Source: Hyphomonadaceae bacterium
GTDB taxonomy: Bacteria > Pseudomonadota > Alphaproteobacteria > Caulobacterales > Maricaulaceae
Length of the DNA: 64,000 bases
Reading direction: 5' to 3'
NCBI GenBank assembly: GCA_013001295.1
Contig: JABDMW010000010.1
Location: forward strand, 50,186-114,185
The notes under the pieces were generated by a model. It searched no databases. It worked only from the letters and a program-made list of their open reading frames with translations, and was not told the origin of the DNA. Made by a program: the position numbers and the translations under genes. Position 1 is the stretch's first letter. Every line of letters starts with the position of its first letter. Positions 38,684 through 47,003 of this stretch are shown one piece after another.

Positions 38684-40147
38684 CTATTCGACAATATAGC
38701 CTACAGAACCATCCATGGTTCCTTGCTCAGAGGCCGCGAGTTTCGCTGTGGTGTTCGACGCATTATAGCCTGTCGAGTTTGCGCCCGGCCCCTCAACCTC
38801 GCCATTGATAAAGATTTCCGACTCAGATGGCATGACAAGATTGTCGGTCGGGAGAGTATAGTCTGATCCTTCGTGTGGTTCAACTATATAAGGCGTAACA
38901 ATGATCACAAGTTCAGATTTGCGTTTTTGATAATCGGAACTTCGGGCCAATGCACCAATGATCGGAATGTTTCCAAACCAAGGAATCTGAGCGACATTGT
39001 CTTCAAATGTTTCTTGCAATAGCCCAGCGATTGCGAAGCTTTGCCCATTTTTCAACTCAATAGTCGTTTTTGCCCGTCGCGTGACCAGGGCGGGAATAAC
39101 AAAGCCATTGGCTTGGATTCCATTGGCGGGGTCAAGTACGCTGACTTCAGGTGCGATAACCAAGCTAATGGTATCACCAATAATCGTTGGTGTGTAAGCC
39201 AGCTTGACGCCAAATTCTTTAAATTGAATCCGCACAGTTCTGTCCGATGCTCCGTCTTCTGCGATGACGACGGAACCACCTGACGGGATTGGAAATTCGC
39301 CGCCGGCAAGGAAATTGGCTGTCTCACCAGAAACCGCAACCAGTGTCGGTTCAGCCAAAGTCGATAATACACCTTTTTCTTCCAACGCATCGAAGAACAT
39401 ATTCATGTTGACTTCACCAAGTTGGAATTGAGCTGATCCAGCTGCGAATGATGATGGATTAAGGACGCCGGATAAAAACGAAAGCGTTTCGGCGCCATTG
39501 TTGAAAAACGCGTTGGTCGACAAACCCAGTGCCTTGGACGTGCTTCTTTGAACCTCAGCGATTTTAACCCGCAACATAACCTGTTGTGATTTAGGCGAGG
39601 CGATTATGTTTAAAACTTTACCCGGAGCTATTTGCTCAGCCATGCGTACGGCAGTTGCTGCAACTGATGGGTCAGAGACCTGTCCGCCTAAAATGATGGA
39701 ATCACCGTTAGAACGCACTTCGATTCTTTCGTTTGGCGCGACTTGGTATAAGCGCTGTTTCAGTCCTGCCAAATCATGTGAAACATTTAAATCAAATACA
39801 CCGAGTAAATTTTGTTCTTTTCCAAACAAAGTCAGGGACGTTGTCCCTTTATTTTTTCCCAGGACGTAAATGCTCTGGTCCGTCATCGGGATGAGGTCGG
39901 CAATCGACGGGTCTGCGAGCATTGTATGACCGACAGCCGTATCGAATTGGAGAACCCGGGATTTTCCGCTTGCCATGTCGATGCTGCCAGAAACTGGGCC
40001 CGCGTATGAGACGAGACTGATCCGATCGTTTAAAGATGGATCGGCAATCGTAGTCACCTGAGCAGAAGATATGCTCGCGTTACATCCGATTATTAAAGCG
40101 GCAGTCGCCACTGTTTTTTTTAGTGCTGCAATCATAAGGCCCCGCAT
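38684..40147 (-). CDS. cpaC: Tad outer-membrane secretin CpaC/RcpA
   Basis: A 487-residue secretin with a signal peptide (cut near ISSAQ). The N-terminal domain contains KSRVLQFDTAVGHTMLADPSIADLIPMTDQSIYVLGKNKGTTSLTLFG, typical of RcpA/CpaC, followed by a BON-like segment (NERIEVRSNGDSIILGGQVSDP) and the secretin domain (ALGLSTNAFF to ELVIIVTPYIVEP). The VTPYIVEP ending is diagnostic of the family. The translation start may be the ATG at 40147 or at 40135. It forms the outer-membrane pore for the Flp pilus. Confidence 0.94.
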   Translation of the reverse strand: MRGLMIAALKKTVATAALIIGCNASISSAQVTTIADPSLNDRISLVSYAGPVSGSIDMASGKSRVLQFDTAVGHTMLADPSIADLIPMTDQSIYVLGKNKGTTSLTLFGKEQNLLGVFDLNVSHDLAGLKQRLYQVAPNERIEVRSNGDSIILGGQVSDPSVAATAVRMAEQIAPGKVLNIIASPKSQQVMLRVKIAEVQRSTSKALGLSTNAFFNNGAETLSFLSGVLNPSSFAAGSAQFQLGEVNMNMFFDALEEKGVLSTLAEPTLVAVSGETANFLAGGEFPIPSGGSVVIAEDGASDRTVRIQFKEFGVKLAYTPTIIGDTISLVIAPEVSVLDPANGIQANGFVIPALVTRRAKTTIELKNGQSFAIAGLLQETFEDNVAQIPWFGNIPIIGALARSSDYQKRKSELVIIVTPYIVEPHEGSDYTLPTDNLVMPSESEIFINGEVEGPGANSTGYNASNTTAKLAASEQGTMDGSVGYIVE

Positions 40148-40189
40148 TCATGCTTTTGTTATACGTTGATAGTCGTTCTCTTGATATTT

Positions 40190-41128
40190 TTACTGGCTTG
40201 GTGAGCCGCTTAATTCTTTGGCTTTGTTTTCTTCCAGGACTTCCTCGACCAAAACTTTCTCAGTGCTTTCTTTTAGCGCCCGTGTCACTTTCATGTCGCC
40301 ATACGGTGATTTCTTTGGTTCAACCTTGGCAACGGGTCTATAGACGCGCTTGCCTGTGCTCGTTGATTTTTTGACTGATGTTCCTTTGGAAGGCTTCAAG
40401 TCGCGAACATAAATAGACTTGGAATTTACTAGCTCTATTTCTTCTTCCGGACTGATCCGGCGTAGGATCAGGCTGAGCTTACCCGTGCCTGAAGCTAGCG
40501 CAAGCTTTTGTGCATCTTCAGGTTTAACTTCAAGCGAAGCTGTTGAACCGACAATCGCGCCGCCCTGATTCTCATCTGACAATTGGTCAATCGCGAGAAC
40601 GCGCACATCTTGAAGAATAATATTGTTCATATCCTTCTTCGTGTATTCGTTTTTGAATGTGAGTAATACGTCTACCCGGTCACCTGGGAGAATAAAGCCT
40701 GACACACTGGATGCCACGTTAATACGGATCGCTGTTGCGCGATATCCTTCTTCGATGACTTGGGAAAGGCTGGCTCGCGAACCAAACCCTGAGATTTGCT
40801 CCTTCTTGATCGGTTCATTTCTGCCAATCGAACGCAACACAACCCGGCGTTCCGCGCCAATGATATCGGAAATGTTTTCAAACGACCCTTCAGGCCGTAT
40901 ATCAGCAGGCCAGGATACGACCCGCAAACGTTCAGCTGTCAATTCGTCGCCGAATTTCAGCGGGACCGTGGATACAACAACCGTTGCCAATTCCGTTTCC
41001 GGTTGTTCAACCGCTACGACCGTTGGTTCGGCCGCCCTTTGATTTTGAATGATGTTCCGCGTGAAGTAGACCGTCAGTGTCCCCAGAACAAGAGCCAAAA
41101 CCAACATAATGATTGAAATATTGCGCAT
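40190..41128 (-). CDS. cpaB: Tad assembly protein CpaB/RcpC
   Basis: A 312-residue protein with one N-terminal membrane anchor (ISIIMLVLALVLGTLTVYFTRN), a SAF domain (VVVSTVPLKFGDELTAERLRVVSWP) and the RcpC/CpaB domain (GFILPGDRVDVLLTF). The C-terminus is lysine- and glutamate-rich. It acts in the periplasm next to the secretin. It is separated from flp by 89 bases that contain two hairpins. Confidence 0.93.
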   Translation of the reverse strand: MRNISIIMLVLALVLGTLTVYFTRNIIQNQRAAEPTVVAVEQPETELATVVVSTVPLKFGDELTAERLRVVSWPADIRPEGSFENISDIIGAERRVVLRSIGRNEPIKKEQISGFGSRASLSQVIEEGYRATAIRINVASSVSGFILPGDRVDVLLTFKNEYTKKDMNNIILQDVRVLAIDQLSDENQGGAIVGSTASLEVKPEDAQKLALASGTGKLSLILRRISPEEEIELVNSKSIYVRDLKPSKGTSVKKSTSTGKRVYRPVAKVEPKKSPYGDMKVTRALKESTEKVLVEEVLEENKAKELSGSPSQ

Positions 41129-41135
41129 GATTATT

Positions 41136-41150
41136 CGGGTTTTTTACCCG
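41136..41150 (-). other. Hairpin at the cpaB ribosome-binding region
   Basis: CGGGT-N5-ACCCG forms a perfect 5-bp stem just upstream of the cpaB ATG (41128) and includes part of the G-rich stretch that could serve as its ribosome-binding site. It may damp cpaB translation relative to flp. Confidence 0.4.
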
Positions 41151-41167
41151 CCCCTTGAATTGCGTGG

Positions 41168-41198
41168 TGTAGGCTGGACACAAAATGCCCAACCTACA
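41168..41198 (-). other. Stem-loop between flp and cpaB
   Basis: A 10-bp stem (41168-41177 with 41189-41198, one G-T pair) with an 11-base loop lies 20 bases after the flp stop. No T-run follows, so it is more likely an mRNA-stabilising or attenuating structure at the 3' end of the abundant pilin message than a full terminator. Confidence 0.55.
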
Positions 41199-41217
41199 TT
41201 TAGTTTCTTGTCAGCTC

Positions 41218-41412
41218 TTAAGGAGCTGCACCAGTTGCTGAGTTCAGTGCAGACCACCAGTTGACAACCTTATTGCCCATAAGGCCGATAATCAGAACAA
41301 CCGCAGCTGAAATAAGACCGATCAAGAGTGAGTACTCGATCAAAGACGCGCCTTCGACGTTCTTCTTAAGGTCGGCAATAGCTGTTTGAGTTTTTACGAA
41401 AAGTTTTAACAT
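41218..41412 (-). CDS. flp: Flp major pilin
   Basis: A 64-residue type IVb prepilin. The ATG at 41412 has GGAG seven bases before it. The leader ends KKNVEG and the cut site is followed by ASLIEYSLLIGLISAAVVLI, with Glu at +5 and Tyr at +6, the Flp signature. The mature pilin is about 45 residues and ends SALNSATGAAP. It heads the Tad operon, and its upstream region carries two CtrA-type boxes. Confidence 0.95.
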   Translation of the reverse strand: MLKLFVKTQTAIADLKKNVEGASLIEYSLLIGLISAAVVLIIGLMGNKVVNWWSALNSATGAAP

Positions 41413-41519
41413 GTATATCTCCATTAGGATGTTAATGTGAGACATTCCTTGATATCAGAGTTTGCTATACTGTAGAGCGCGCCCCGCCTCATGAAATATC
41501 AGGCCGTGTAAGCCTACCC

Positions 41520-41534
41520 TTAACTAAATATTAA
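41520..41534. promoter_or_regulatory. CtrA-type box 1 upstream of flp
   Basis: TTAA-CTAAATA-TTAA is a perfect match to the CtrA recognition pattern TTAA-N7-TTAA. It lies 108 bases before the flp ATG. In Caulobacter the pilin gene is directly activated by CtrA, so the position is biologically sensible. Confidence 0.7.
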
Positions 41535-41553
41535 TCTTCTGGGGAATCAAGCA

Positions 41554-41568
41554 TTAAATTCAGTTTAA
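41554..41568. promoter_or_regulatory. CtrA-type box 2 upstream of flp
   Basis: TTAA-ATTCAGT-TTAA, a second perfect TTAA-N7-TTAA, begins 34 bases further from flp than box 1. Two perfect boxes in the 321-base gap 41413-41733 are unlikely to be chance alone, although the gap is AT-rich. Confidence 0.68.
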
Positions 41569-41733
41569 CTATATATCTACATATTTGAATATGCGGGTGC
41601 GCCGAATTTCCATGATTTGTTAACCATGGCCACTCGGAAATGACCGGTTTTGGAACGAAAAATCAATAAATATCAATAAAAGGGGTAAGGTAAATGAAAG
41701 GTGTTGGTCGGGTGTTTAGTGCTGACAGAATTA

Positions 41734-41988
41734 TTAATTCGTAATCCGGTCCTTCACATTCATCATTCGTTCGGAGACAACAAACAGGCCAACCAGCAAA
41801 GTGATCGGCAGGCCAATCATTGGAGCGAACACTTCGATGAACTCAGATGGAAAATTGCGAACAATCGCCAAAACAGCGAGGCCGACCCCGGTTAACATAG
41901 CGGTCGCCATAGATAGCGCGAACGTCCTCCAGGCAATGCTCCAGAAGAACAATACATACGCGATAATAAATTTTACAGCTTTCGTCAT
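41734..41988 (-). CDS. Small two-helix membrane protein, unknown function
   Basis: An 84-residue protein with a hydrophobic stretch at about residues 7-45 (probably one or two helices) and another at 55-72 (IGLPITLLVGLFVVSE), with charged ends. No family was recognised. It is transcribed in the direction of the Tad operon but ends 321 bases before flp and outside the flp regulatory region, so it is probably a separate unit. The ribosome-binding site is weak. Confidence 0.5.
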   Translation of the reverse strand: MTKAVKFIIAYVLFFWSIAWRTFALSMATAMLTGVGLAVLAIVRNFPSEFIEVFAPMIGLPITLLVGLFVVSERMMNVKDRITN

Positions 41989-42359
41989 AGTCTCGTTCGT
42001 ATCATTTCAGCCTTACTATCAAGTTAAGAAGTAATGTGTTTTTTTAAAGATGCTGGCGGCAAATATTACGTGATCAACTCGTTTCATTTTATTTGATTGA
42101 GCGCTTAATAGGCTGTGAATGGTATTTTAAACAACGTAGCAAAACTGTATTGGTGAATGACATAATATGTACACCTGCAGGGTTGAGGTAAAATATTCCA
42201 ACAAAAGCCCATTTCGAGCAAAATTAACCATGTTACAGCGGTTTGGTAATATTTTTTCTTTCAAATATTGACAAACTGTTAACGCTGCTGTAACAGACAT
42301 AGGTCGCGAATGGGCGCGATGGCTGTATCTTTTTTAGATACCAAAATGGGGCTAAGACT
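41989..42359. other. Intergenic region before the type I secretion operon
   Basis: This 371-base AT-rich gap holds the promoter of the rightward secretion operon (42268-42296) and presumably that of the leftward small membrane protein. An inverted repeat GTATCT-N5-AGATAC at 42325-42341 lies in the 5' leader of the operon. No gene was seen in it. Confidence 0.6.
42268..42296 (+). promoter_or_regulatory. Proposed promoter of the type I secretion operon
   Basis: A perfect -35 TTGACA (42268-42273) is followed after 17 bases by TAACAG (42291-42296). The inverted repeat CTGTTA-N9-TAACAG (42276-42281 and 42291-42296) overlaps the spacer and -10 and may be an operator. Confidence 0.5.
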
Positions 42360-44645
42360 ATGAATGGGGCTATGAATCGGGGCACTCCGTCTGCATGGAG
42401 TAAGTTAAAAGCAATCGCTTTTACGACAACTTTTTTGTGTACAAGCGCGACAACTGTGTCGGCAATGGATCTCAAAACCGCACTTGAGATTACTTTACAC
42501 ACGAATCCGGAAATTGCTGAATCAGCGGCCAATAGGCGCGCGATTGACTTTGAATATGAGCAGGCAAAACGTCTGAGTAATCCGTCTATTATTTTCGAAG
42601 GCCGGGCAGGGCCGGAGTGGGTCGACAGTCGAACAACCCGCCTTCTCGGTAATGATGAGGATGTTTTGTGGGGGCGTCAGGCCTCGATTACGATGCAGCA
42701 AAACCTGTATGATTTCGGACGTAATGAGTCCGAGCGAGATCGCCAGGCGTCACGGGTTGATGCCGCGGCGCATCGGGTCTGGGAAAGATCCGAACTCGTC
42801 AGCCTCGATGTTGTCCAATCCTATTTCGATATTTTACGTTTGCGGGAGATACTAAATTTTGCCGACGAAAACGTATTGTTCCACGAGAACAAAGTCAGTG
42901 AAATTTCGAGAAGCGTGTCCGGCGGTGTTCAAAGTGAAGCGGACGCCCAACAATCACGTGAACGACTGAGCGCAGCAATAGTCTCTCGAAACGAAAGCGA
43001 AGAAGCGATGGAAATCGCTGAAAGCACGTTTATGCGCATTGTCGGTCGCGGAATTGGTCGCGCCACATTGCCGCCGTCTGTAGCGGCCAGCCTGCCGGTT
43101 TCATTAGATGATGCTTTGCGCCAAGCCCGCACAAGCAATCCGACATTGCACATTGCACGCGGTGATCTGTCAACCGCACGCGCGGAATACAGAAAAGCCA
43201 AAGCGGATAATAAACCGAGCCTATCTCTTGAGGTTGCAGGTCGCGCTGGTGAAGATATCGGTGGATTTCGCGATACGACCAATGATGTCAGAGCCCAGCT
43301 TGTATTCCGGCATGAATTCCGCGGCGGTATTAAATCGTCTGCCGTTCAAGAACATTTGAACTGGGTCGATGAGCAACGTCAGAAACTCCTGCGTTTGGAA
43401 CGCAGTGTGGACGGTTTGGTTAGAGAGGCGTGGGCGACACGCAGTAAGACCAGCCAACGTAAATTGGAATTACGCAAACAGGTAGATGAGGGCACACGGT
43501 TGCTTGATTCTTATGAGCGCGAATTCGGAGCCGGCCGCAGGACACTTCTTGATATTTTGGACGCGAAAGCGAGCCTATTCCAGGCCAAAACTTCTCTAAC
43601 AACTGCTGAACACGCCGATATTTATGCACAATACCGGTTGCTCGCCAGTACCGGACGCCTGCTGGAAGTCATGGACTTGGATCCAAGACGGGAGGCAAAT
43701 GCGAACCTGAGAGCCGTCGAAGGTGTTGAAGAAACGCCTGAGGCTGATGCAGAATCACGGCGCTACCCCAAGCATTATGAAAAGACGATGGGGGGATCGA
43801 ATACGTGGTCGCCTACGATTGCCGGCATCAGCAAAATCGACGACGAAAGCTTGAAAACGATCGAAATTCAACCCGTAACAAGGCAATGGGCATCACGTCC
43901 AGGTGAAGTGCCAAAGCCACCGCGTACTTTGTTAGTGGATCGTAAGGATTTGCCGCCAGAAACCAAACCTGCGCCTTCGCGTGCGAAATCTGTCGAAAAG
44001 CCAGCGGTGTCTGTGAAAGCAGCGCCGATAGTTGAAGAAAAGGCGGTAGCGTTTGCCGATGTCGAAATGCCATCGCAAGCAGCGAAGGTTGTTGTTGATC
44101 AAATTAACAAAGTACCGGCCAGTGCGTCGCGGGCTGTAACGGAAATTGTTGTAGCACCACCCGTACAAGCGACACCTGCCAAGTTGGCACCAGAGATAGA
44201 GACAAAAATCGCCGAAGCGCCAACTCCAATGGTGCCTGAAACGACGACGCCGCGAGTTTATGGTGACATCGGAACCGTTCCACTTGTTTCCGTCGTGTCG
44301 GCTGCTAATCCTGTTCAACAGCCTATGGCTGTAGTTGAGGCTGAAGTTTCTACTGAGGCGCCGGTGACTGAGCCAGCCCCGATGTTGATGGCTGAGACGG
44401 TCACGGTATCTCAAGAACCGGTCATGGGACTGACAGGTGCAGAAAAAACACAAGCTGTCCTTAACGACGCTCCCCTGTTTGAAGAGCCGAATTCGGTTGC
44501 TGAAGACGATAGCTTGCCAATCGGTGTACCTGTTGAAGTTGTCAATGTGGAGAAATTCACCGAGCTAAAGAAAATGGAAGGTGCGCGCATTTATTGGGAC
44601 ATGGGCGCGGTTCTACACAATGAGAAACTGTATTTGTTGAAATAA
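42360..44645 (+). CDS. TolC/LapE-like outer-membrane channel with long C-terminal extension
   Basis: A 761-residue outer-membrane efflux protein. A signal peptide is cut near residue 35 (TVSA-MDLKTAL). Residues 36 to about 440 form the usual TolC-type repeat pair (LKTALEITLHTNPEI and LDDALRQARTSNPTL; YEREFGAGRRTLLDILDAKASLFQAKTSL). LapE/AggA-type proteins end near there, but this one continues for about 320 residues rich in Ala, Pro, Val and Glu, ending ARIYWDMGAVLHNEKLYLLK. The extension would lie in the periplasm and its role is unknown. It is the first gene of the secretion operon. Confidence 0.9.
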   Translation: MNGAMNRGTPSAWSKLKAIAFTTTFLCTSATTVSAMDLKTALEITLHTNPEIAESAANRRAIDFEYEQAKRLSNPSIIFEGRAGPEWVDSRTTRLLGNDEDVLWGRQASITMQQNLYDFGRNESERDRQASRVDAAAHRVWERSELVSLDVVQSYFDILRLREILNFADENVLFHENKVSEISRSVSGGVQSEADAQQSRERLSAAIVSRNESEEAMEIAESTFMRIVGRGIGRATLPPSVAASLPVSLDDALRQARTSNPTLHIARGDLSTARAEYRKAKADNKPSLSLEVAGRAGEDIGGFRDTTNDVRAQLVFRHEFRGGIKSSAVQEHLNWVDEQRQKLLRLERSVDGLVREAWATRSKTSQRKLELRKQVDEGTRLLDSYEREFGAGRRTLLDILDAKASLFQAKTSLTTAEHADIYAQYRLLASTGRLLEVMDLDPRREANANLRAVEGVEETPEADAESRRYPKHYEKTMGGSNTWSPTIAGISKIDDESLKTIEIQPVTRQWASRPGEVPKPPRTLLVDRKDLPPETKPAPSRAKSVEKPAVSVKAAPIVEEKAVAFADVEMPSQAAKVVVDQINKVPASASRAVTEIVVAPPVQATPAKLAPEIETKIAEAPTPMVPETTTPRVYGDIGTVPLVSVVSAANPVQQPMAVVEAEVSTEAPVTEPAPMLMAETVTVSQEPVMGLTGAEKTQAVLNDAPLFEEPNSVAEDDSLPIGVPVEVVNVEKFTELKKMEGARIYWDMGAVLHNEKLYLLK

Positions 44646-44702
44646 TTAACAAGATTTCAACATCGGCAAAGTATACGTCATCGTCAAAATAGGGGCTTTA
44701 TT

Positions 44703-47003
44703 TTGACAACCAATATACTGAAATCAGCAGGTCAATCTGCTAAGGGCGCTCAGGTGACGCCATCAGGAGCTGGTACCGAACAGGTGCCTGCCAATAGCGA
44801 TGGAAGCAGTACTGATGTGCCCGACGGTACCGATGCTTTATTGGGCTGCTTGTTAAATGTCGCTCGTCATCATGGCCATCCGATTTCTGAAGGTGCCGCT
44901 CTATCCGGCTTACCGTTAAAAGATGGATATTTAACGCCAGGCACGCTGCACAGAGCAGCCCGTCGTGCAGGGCTTGTATCCAATGTGTTCAAGAAATCCT
45001 TGAATGCGCTGCCGGAATTTATGTTTCCGTGCATTCTGTTGCTAAATGATCGCAGCTCTTGTGTGGTCTATAAACGCGTTGGTGAAAAATATCATATTTA
45101 CAGCTCTGATGCCGGCGGGGATACGTTCGAGATTGACGAAGCGGCATTGAAGGATTCCTACACGGGCACCGCGATATCGTTAAAGCCAATCCCCGTTCAT
45201 GAAACCCAGCGCGTATCAGGTGAAAAACCGCATTCCGGGCACTGGTTCTGGGGGGTCATTAAAAGTCTTGTTCCTGACTATATGCAGGTGGTTTTAGCTT
45301 CATTTTTGGTGAATTCGCTAGCGATCGCCGCACCTCTTTTCATGCTCAACGTATATGATCGTGTTCTACCGAATTCCGCATTTTCAACACTATGGGTCCT
45401 TGCTATCGGTATGGGCCTTGTTATGGCTTTCGAATTGGTATTCCGCATGCTCCGGGGCGCTATTATTGACAATGCCGGACGCCGGGCTGACGTGAAGTTG
45501 GCAAGCCGAATTTTTGACCACGTCATGCGGATCAGATTGCGGGAAAAGCCCGCCGCTTCAGGTGCTTTTGCCAATCGTTTGCGCGAGTTTGAGACCGTCC
45601 GTGAATTTTTCTCGTCTGCGTCACTTTTAGCCATTGTGGACGTGCTTTTCATTGCGCTGTTCTTGAACGTTATCTACCTGGTTGGCGGCCCCATGGTTAT
45701 TATTCCTGCCGTCGCCGTAATTGTTGTTTTGATTACCGGAATTGTGGTTCAGCCATTCATGATGAAAACGGTACGTTCGGTCCAAGACGAAGCCGCCCAG
45801 AAACATTCTCTCTTGATTGAGTCGATCACCGGATTAGAAACCATTAAATCCCTGAATGCAGAGGGCAACTTACTGAAACAATGGGAAGGAATTGTCGATA
45901 CGACCGCACGTTCAACCGAAAAAATGCGGTTTTTCTCGATGAACGTAATCAATTTTACAATGATTGTTCAGCAATTCGTATCTGTCGCAATCGTTGTTTA
46001 TGGCGTTTACCTTTTTGATGAAGGACTTGTCAGTATGGGCGCAATCATTGCGACCGTTTTGTTGGCGGCCCGTGCCGTCGGACCATTAGGGCTTGTTGCG
46101 AGTACACTGGCCAGGTTTCAACAATCCGTCGTCGCTTTGAAAAATTTAAACATGATTATGGATACGGGATACGAAAACGATACTGCAAACCTGCAGATTT
46201 CCCGCCCGATTACAAAAGGCGATATCGAGTTTCGCGATGTCAGCTTTACATATCCGGAAACCCAAGCGCCGGCTCTGCAAAATGTTAGCTTTCATATTAA
46301 GTCAGGCGACAAAGTCGGCATCATTGGCAAGGTCGGCGCTGGTAAATCGACTCTGGCCCAGCTGATTGCGAGCCTGTACGAGCCGTCTGAAGGTTCGATT
46401 ATGATCGACGGCATGAATGTGTCGCAACTTCACACCGCCGACGTCCGCACGGCAATGGGGATCATCTTGCAAGATGTCGTCTTGTTCCGCGGAACAGCGC
46501 GGGAAAATATAGCATTCGGTCGGCCCGGCGCCACTGATGAAGAAATCATCAGAGCTGCTGAGTTGAGTGGCGCTGCCGACTTTATCAACACGCATCCTAT
46601 GGGATTTGGGATGCCGGTTGGCGAGCGCGGACAATTTTTATCTGGTGGCCAACGCCAATTTATTGCGCTTGCCAGAGCGCTTCTCAATGATCCTCCGATC
46701 TTGTTGATGGATGAACCGACTTGCGCCATGGACAACACATCTGAGGCTTTGTTTATGCAAAGATTGGCAAAAGCGGCCAAAGACAAAACCGTTATATTGT
46801 CAACCCACCGTCAAAGTCTTTTGAATATTGTCGATAAGCTCATGCTGATGGACAATGGGCGCGTCATCGCTTTCGGCCCGAAGGAGGAAGTGCTCAACTA
46901 TATCCGGAATATGGTCTCGCAAACGTCCAAGTCTGCGACACAGCCAAAGGCGGCCAAAATTAAGACAATGCCAAAAGTAGTGGAAAGCGGAGGCGCCCAA
47001 TGA
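44703..47003 (+). CDS. Type I secretion ABC transporter, LapB-like, with degenerate C39 domain
   Basis: A 766-residue transporter with fused membrane and ATPase domains, starting with TTG (no in-frame ATG occurs before the first domain). Residues about 40-140 form a C39-peptidase-like domain; the family motif DCGxACL reads DALLGCL here, so the catalytic Cys is Ala45. Such domains bind substrate but do not cut it. The membrane domain (about 185-460) precedes the ATPase: Walker A GKVGAGKST, signature LSGGQRQ, Walker B ILLMDEPTCAMD. It would energise export of the giant adhesin with the adjacent adaptor and channel. Its stop overlaps the next gene by 4 bases (ATGA). Confidence 0.94.
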   Translation: MTTNILKSAGQSAKGAQVTPSGAGTEQVPANSDGSSTDVPDGTDALLGCLLNVARHHGHPISEGAALSGLPLKDGYLTPGTLHRAARRAGLVSNVFKKSLNALPEFMFPCILLLNDRSSCVVYKRVGEKYHIYSSDAGGDTFEIDEAALKDSYTGTAISLKPIPVHETQRVSGEKPHSGHWFWGVIKSLVPDYMQVVLASFLVNSLAIAAPLFMLNVYDRVLPNSAFSTLWVLAIGMGLVMAFELVFRMLRGAIIDNAGRRADVKLASRIFDHVMRIRLREKPAASGAFANRLREFETVREFFSSASLLAIVDVLFIALFLNVIYLVGGPMVIIPAVAVIVVLITGIVVQPFMMKTVRSVQDEAAQKHSLLIESITGLETIKSLNAEGNLLKQWEGIVDTTARSTEKMRFFSMNVINFTMIVQQFVSVAIVVYGVYLFDEGLVSMGAIIATVLLAARAVGPLGLVASTLARFQQSVVALKNLNMIMDTGYENDTANLQISRPITKGDIEFRDVSFTYPETQAPALQNVSFHIKSGDKVGIIGKVGAGKSTLAQLIASLYEPSEGSIMIDGMNVSQLHTADVRTAMGIILQDVVLFRGTARENIAFGRPGATDEEIIRAAELSGAADFINTHPMGFGMPVGERGQFLSGGQRQFIALARALLNDPPILLMDEPTCAMDNTSEALFMQRLAKAAKDKTVILSTHRQSLLNIVDKLMLMDNGRVIAFGPKEEVLNYIRNMVSQTSKSATQPKAAKIKTMPKVVESGGAQ

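Noticed and set aside
42233..42532. Minus-strand frame of 99 codons across the secretion operon promoter
   Set aside because: It overlaps the promoter and the TolC signal peptide on the opposite strand and has no recognisable feature.
44703..47003. Bacteriocin or peptide exporter with active C39 protease
   Set aside because: The catalytic Cys position is Ala, no double-glycine leader peptide gene is adjacent, and the partner genes are of the LapC/LapE type.
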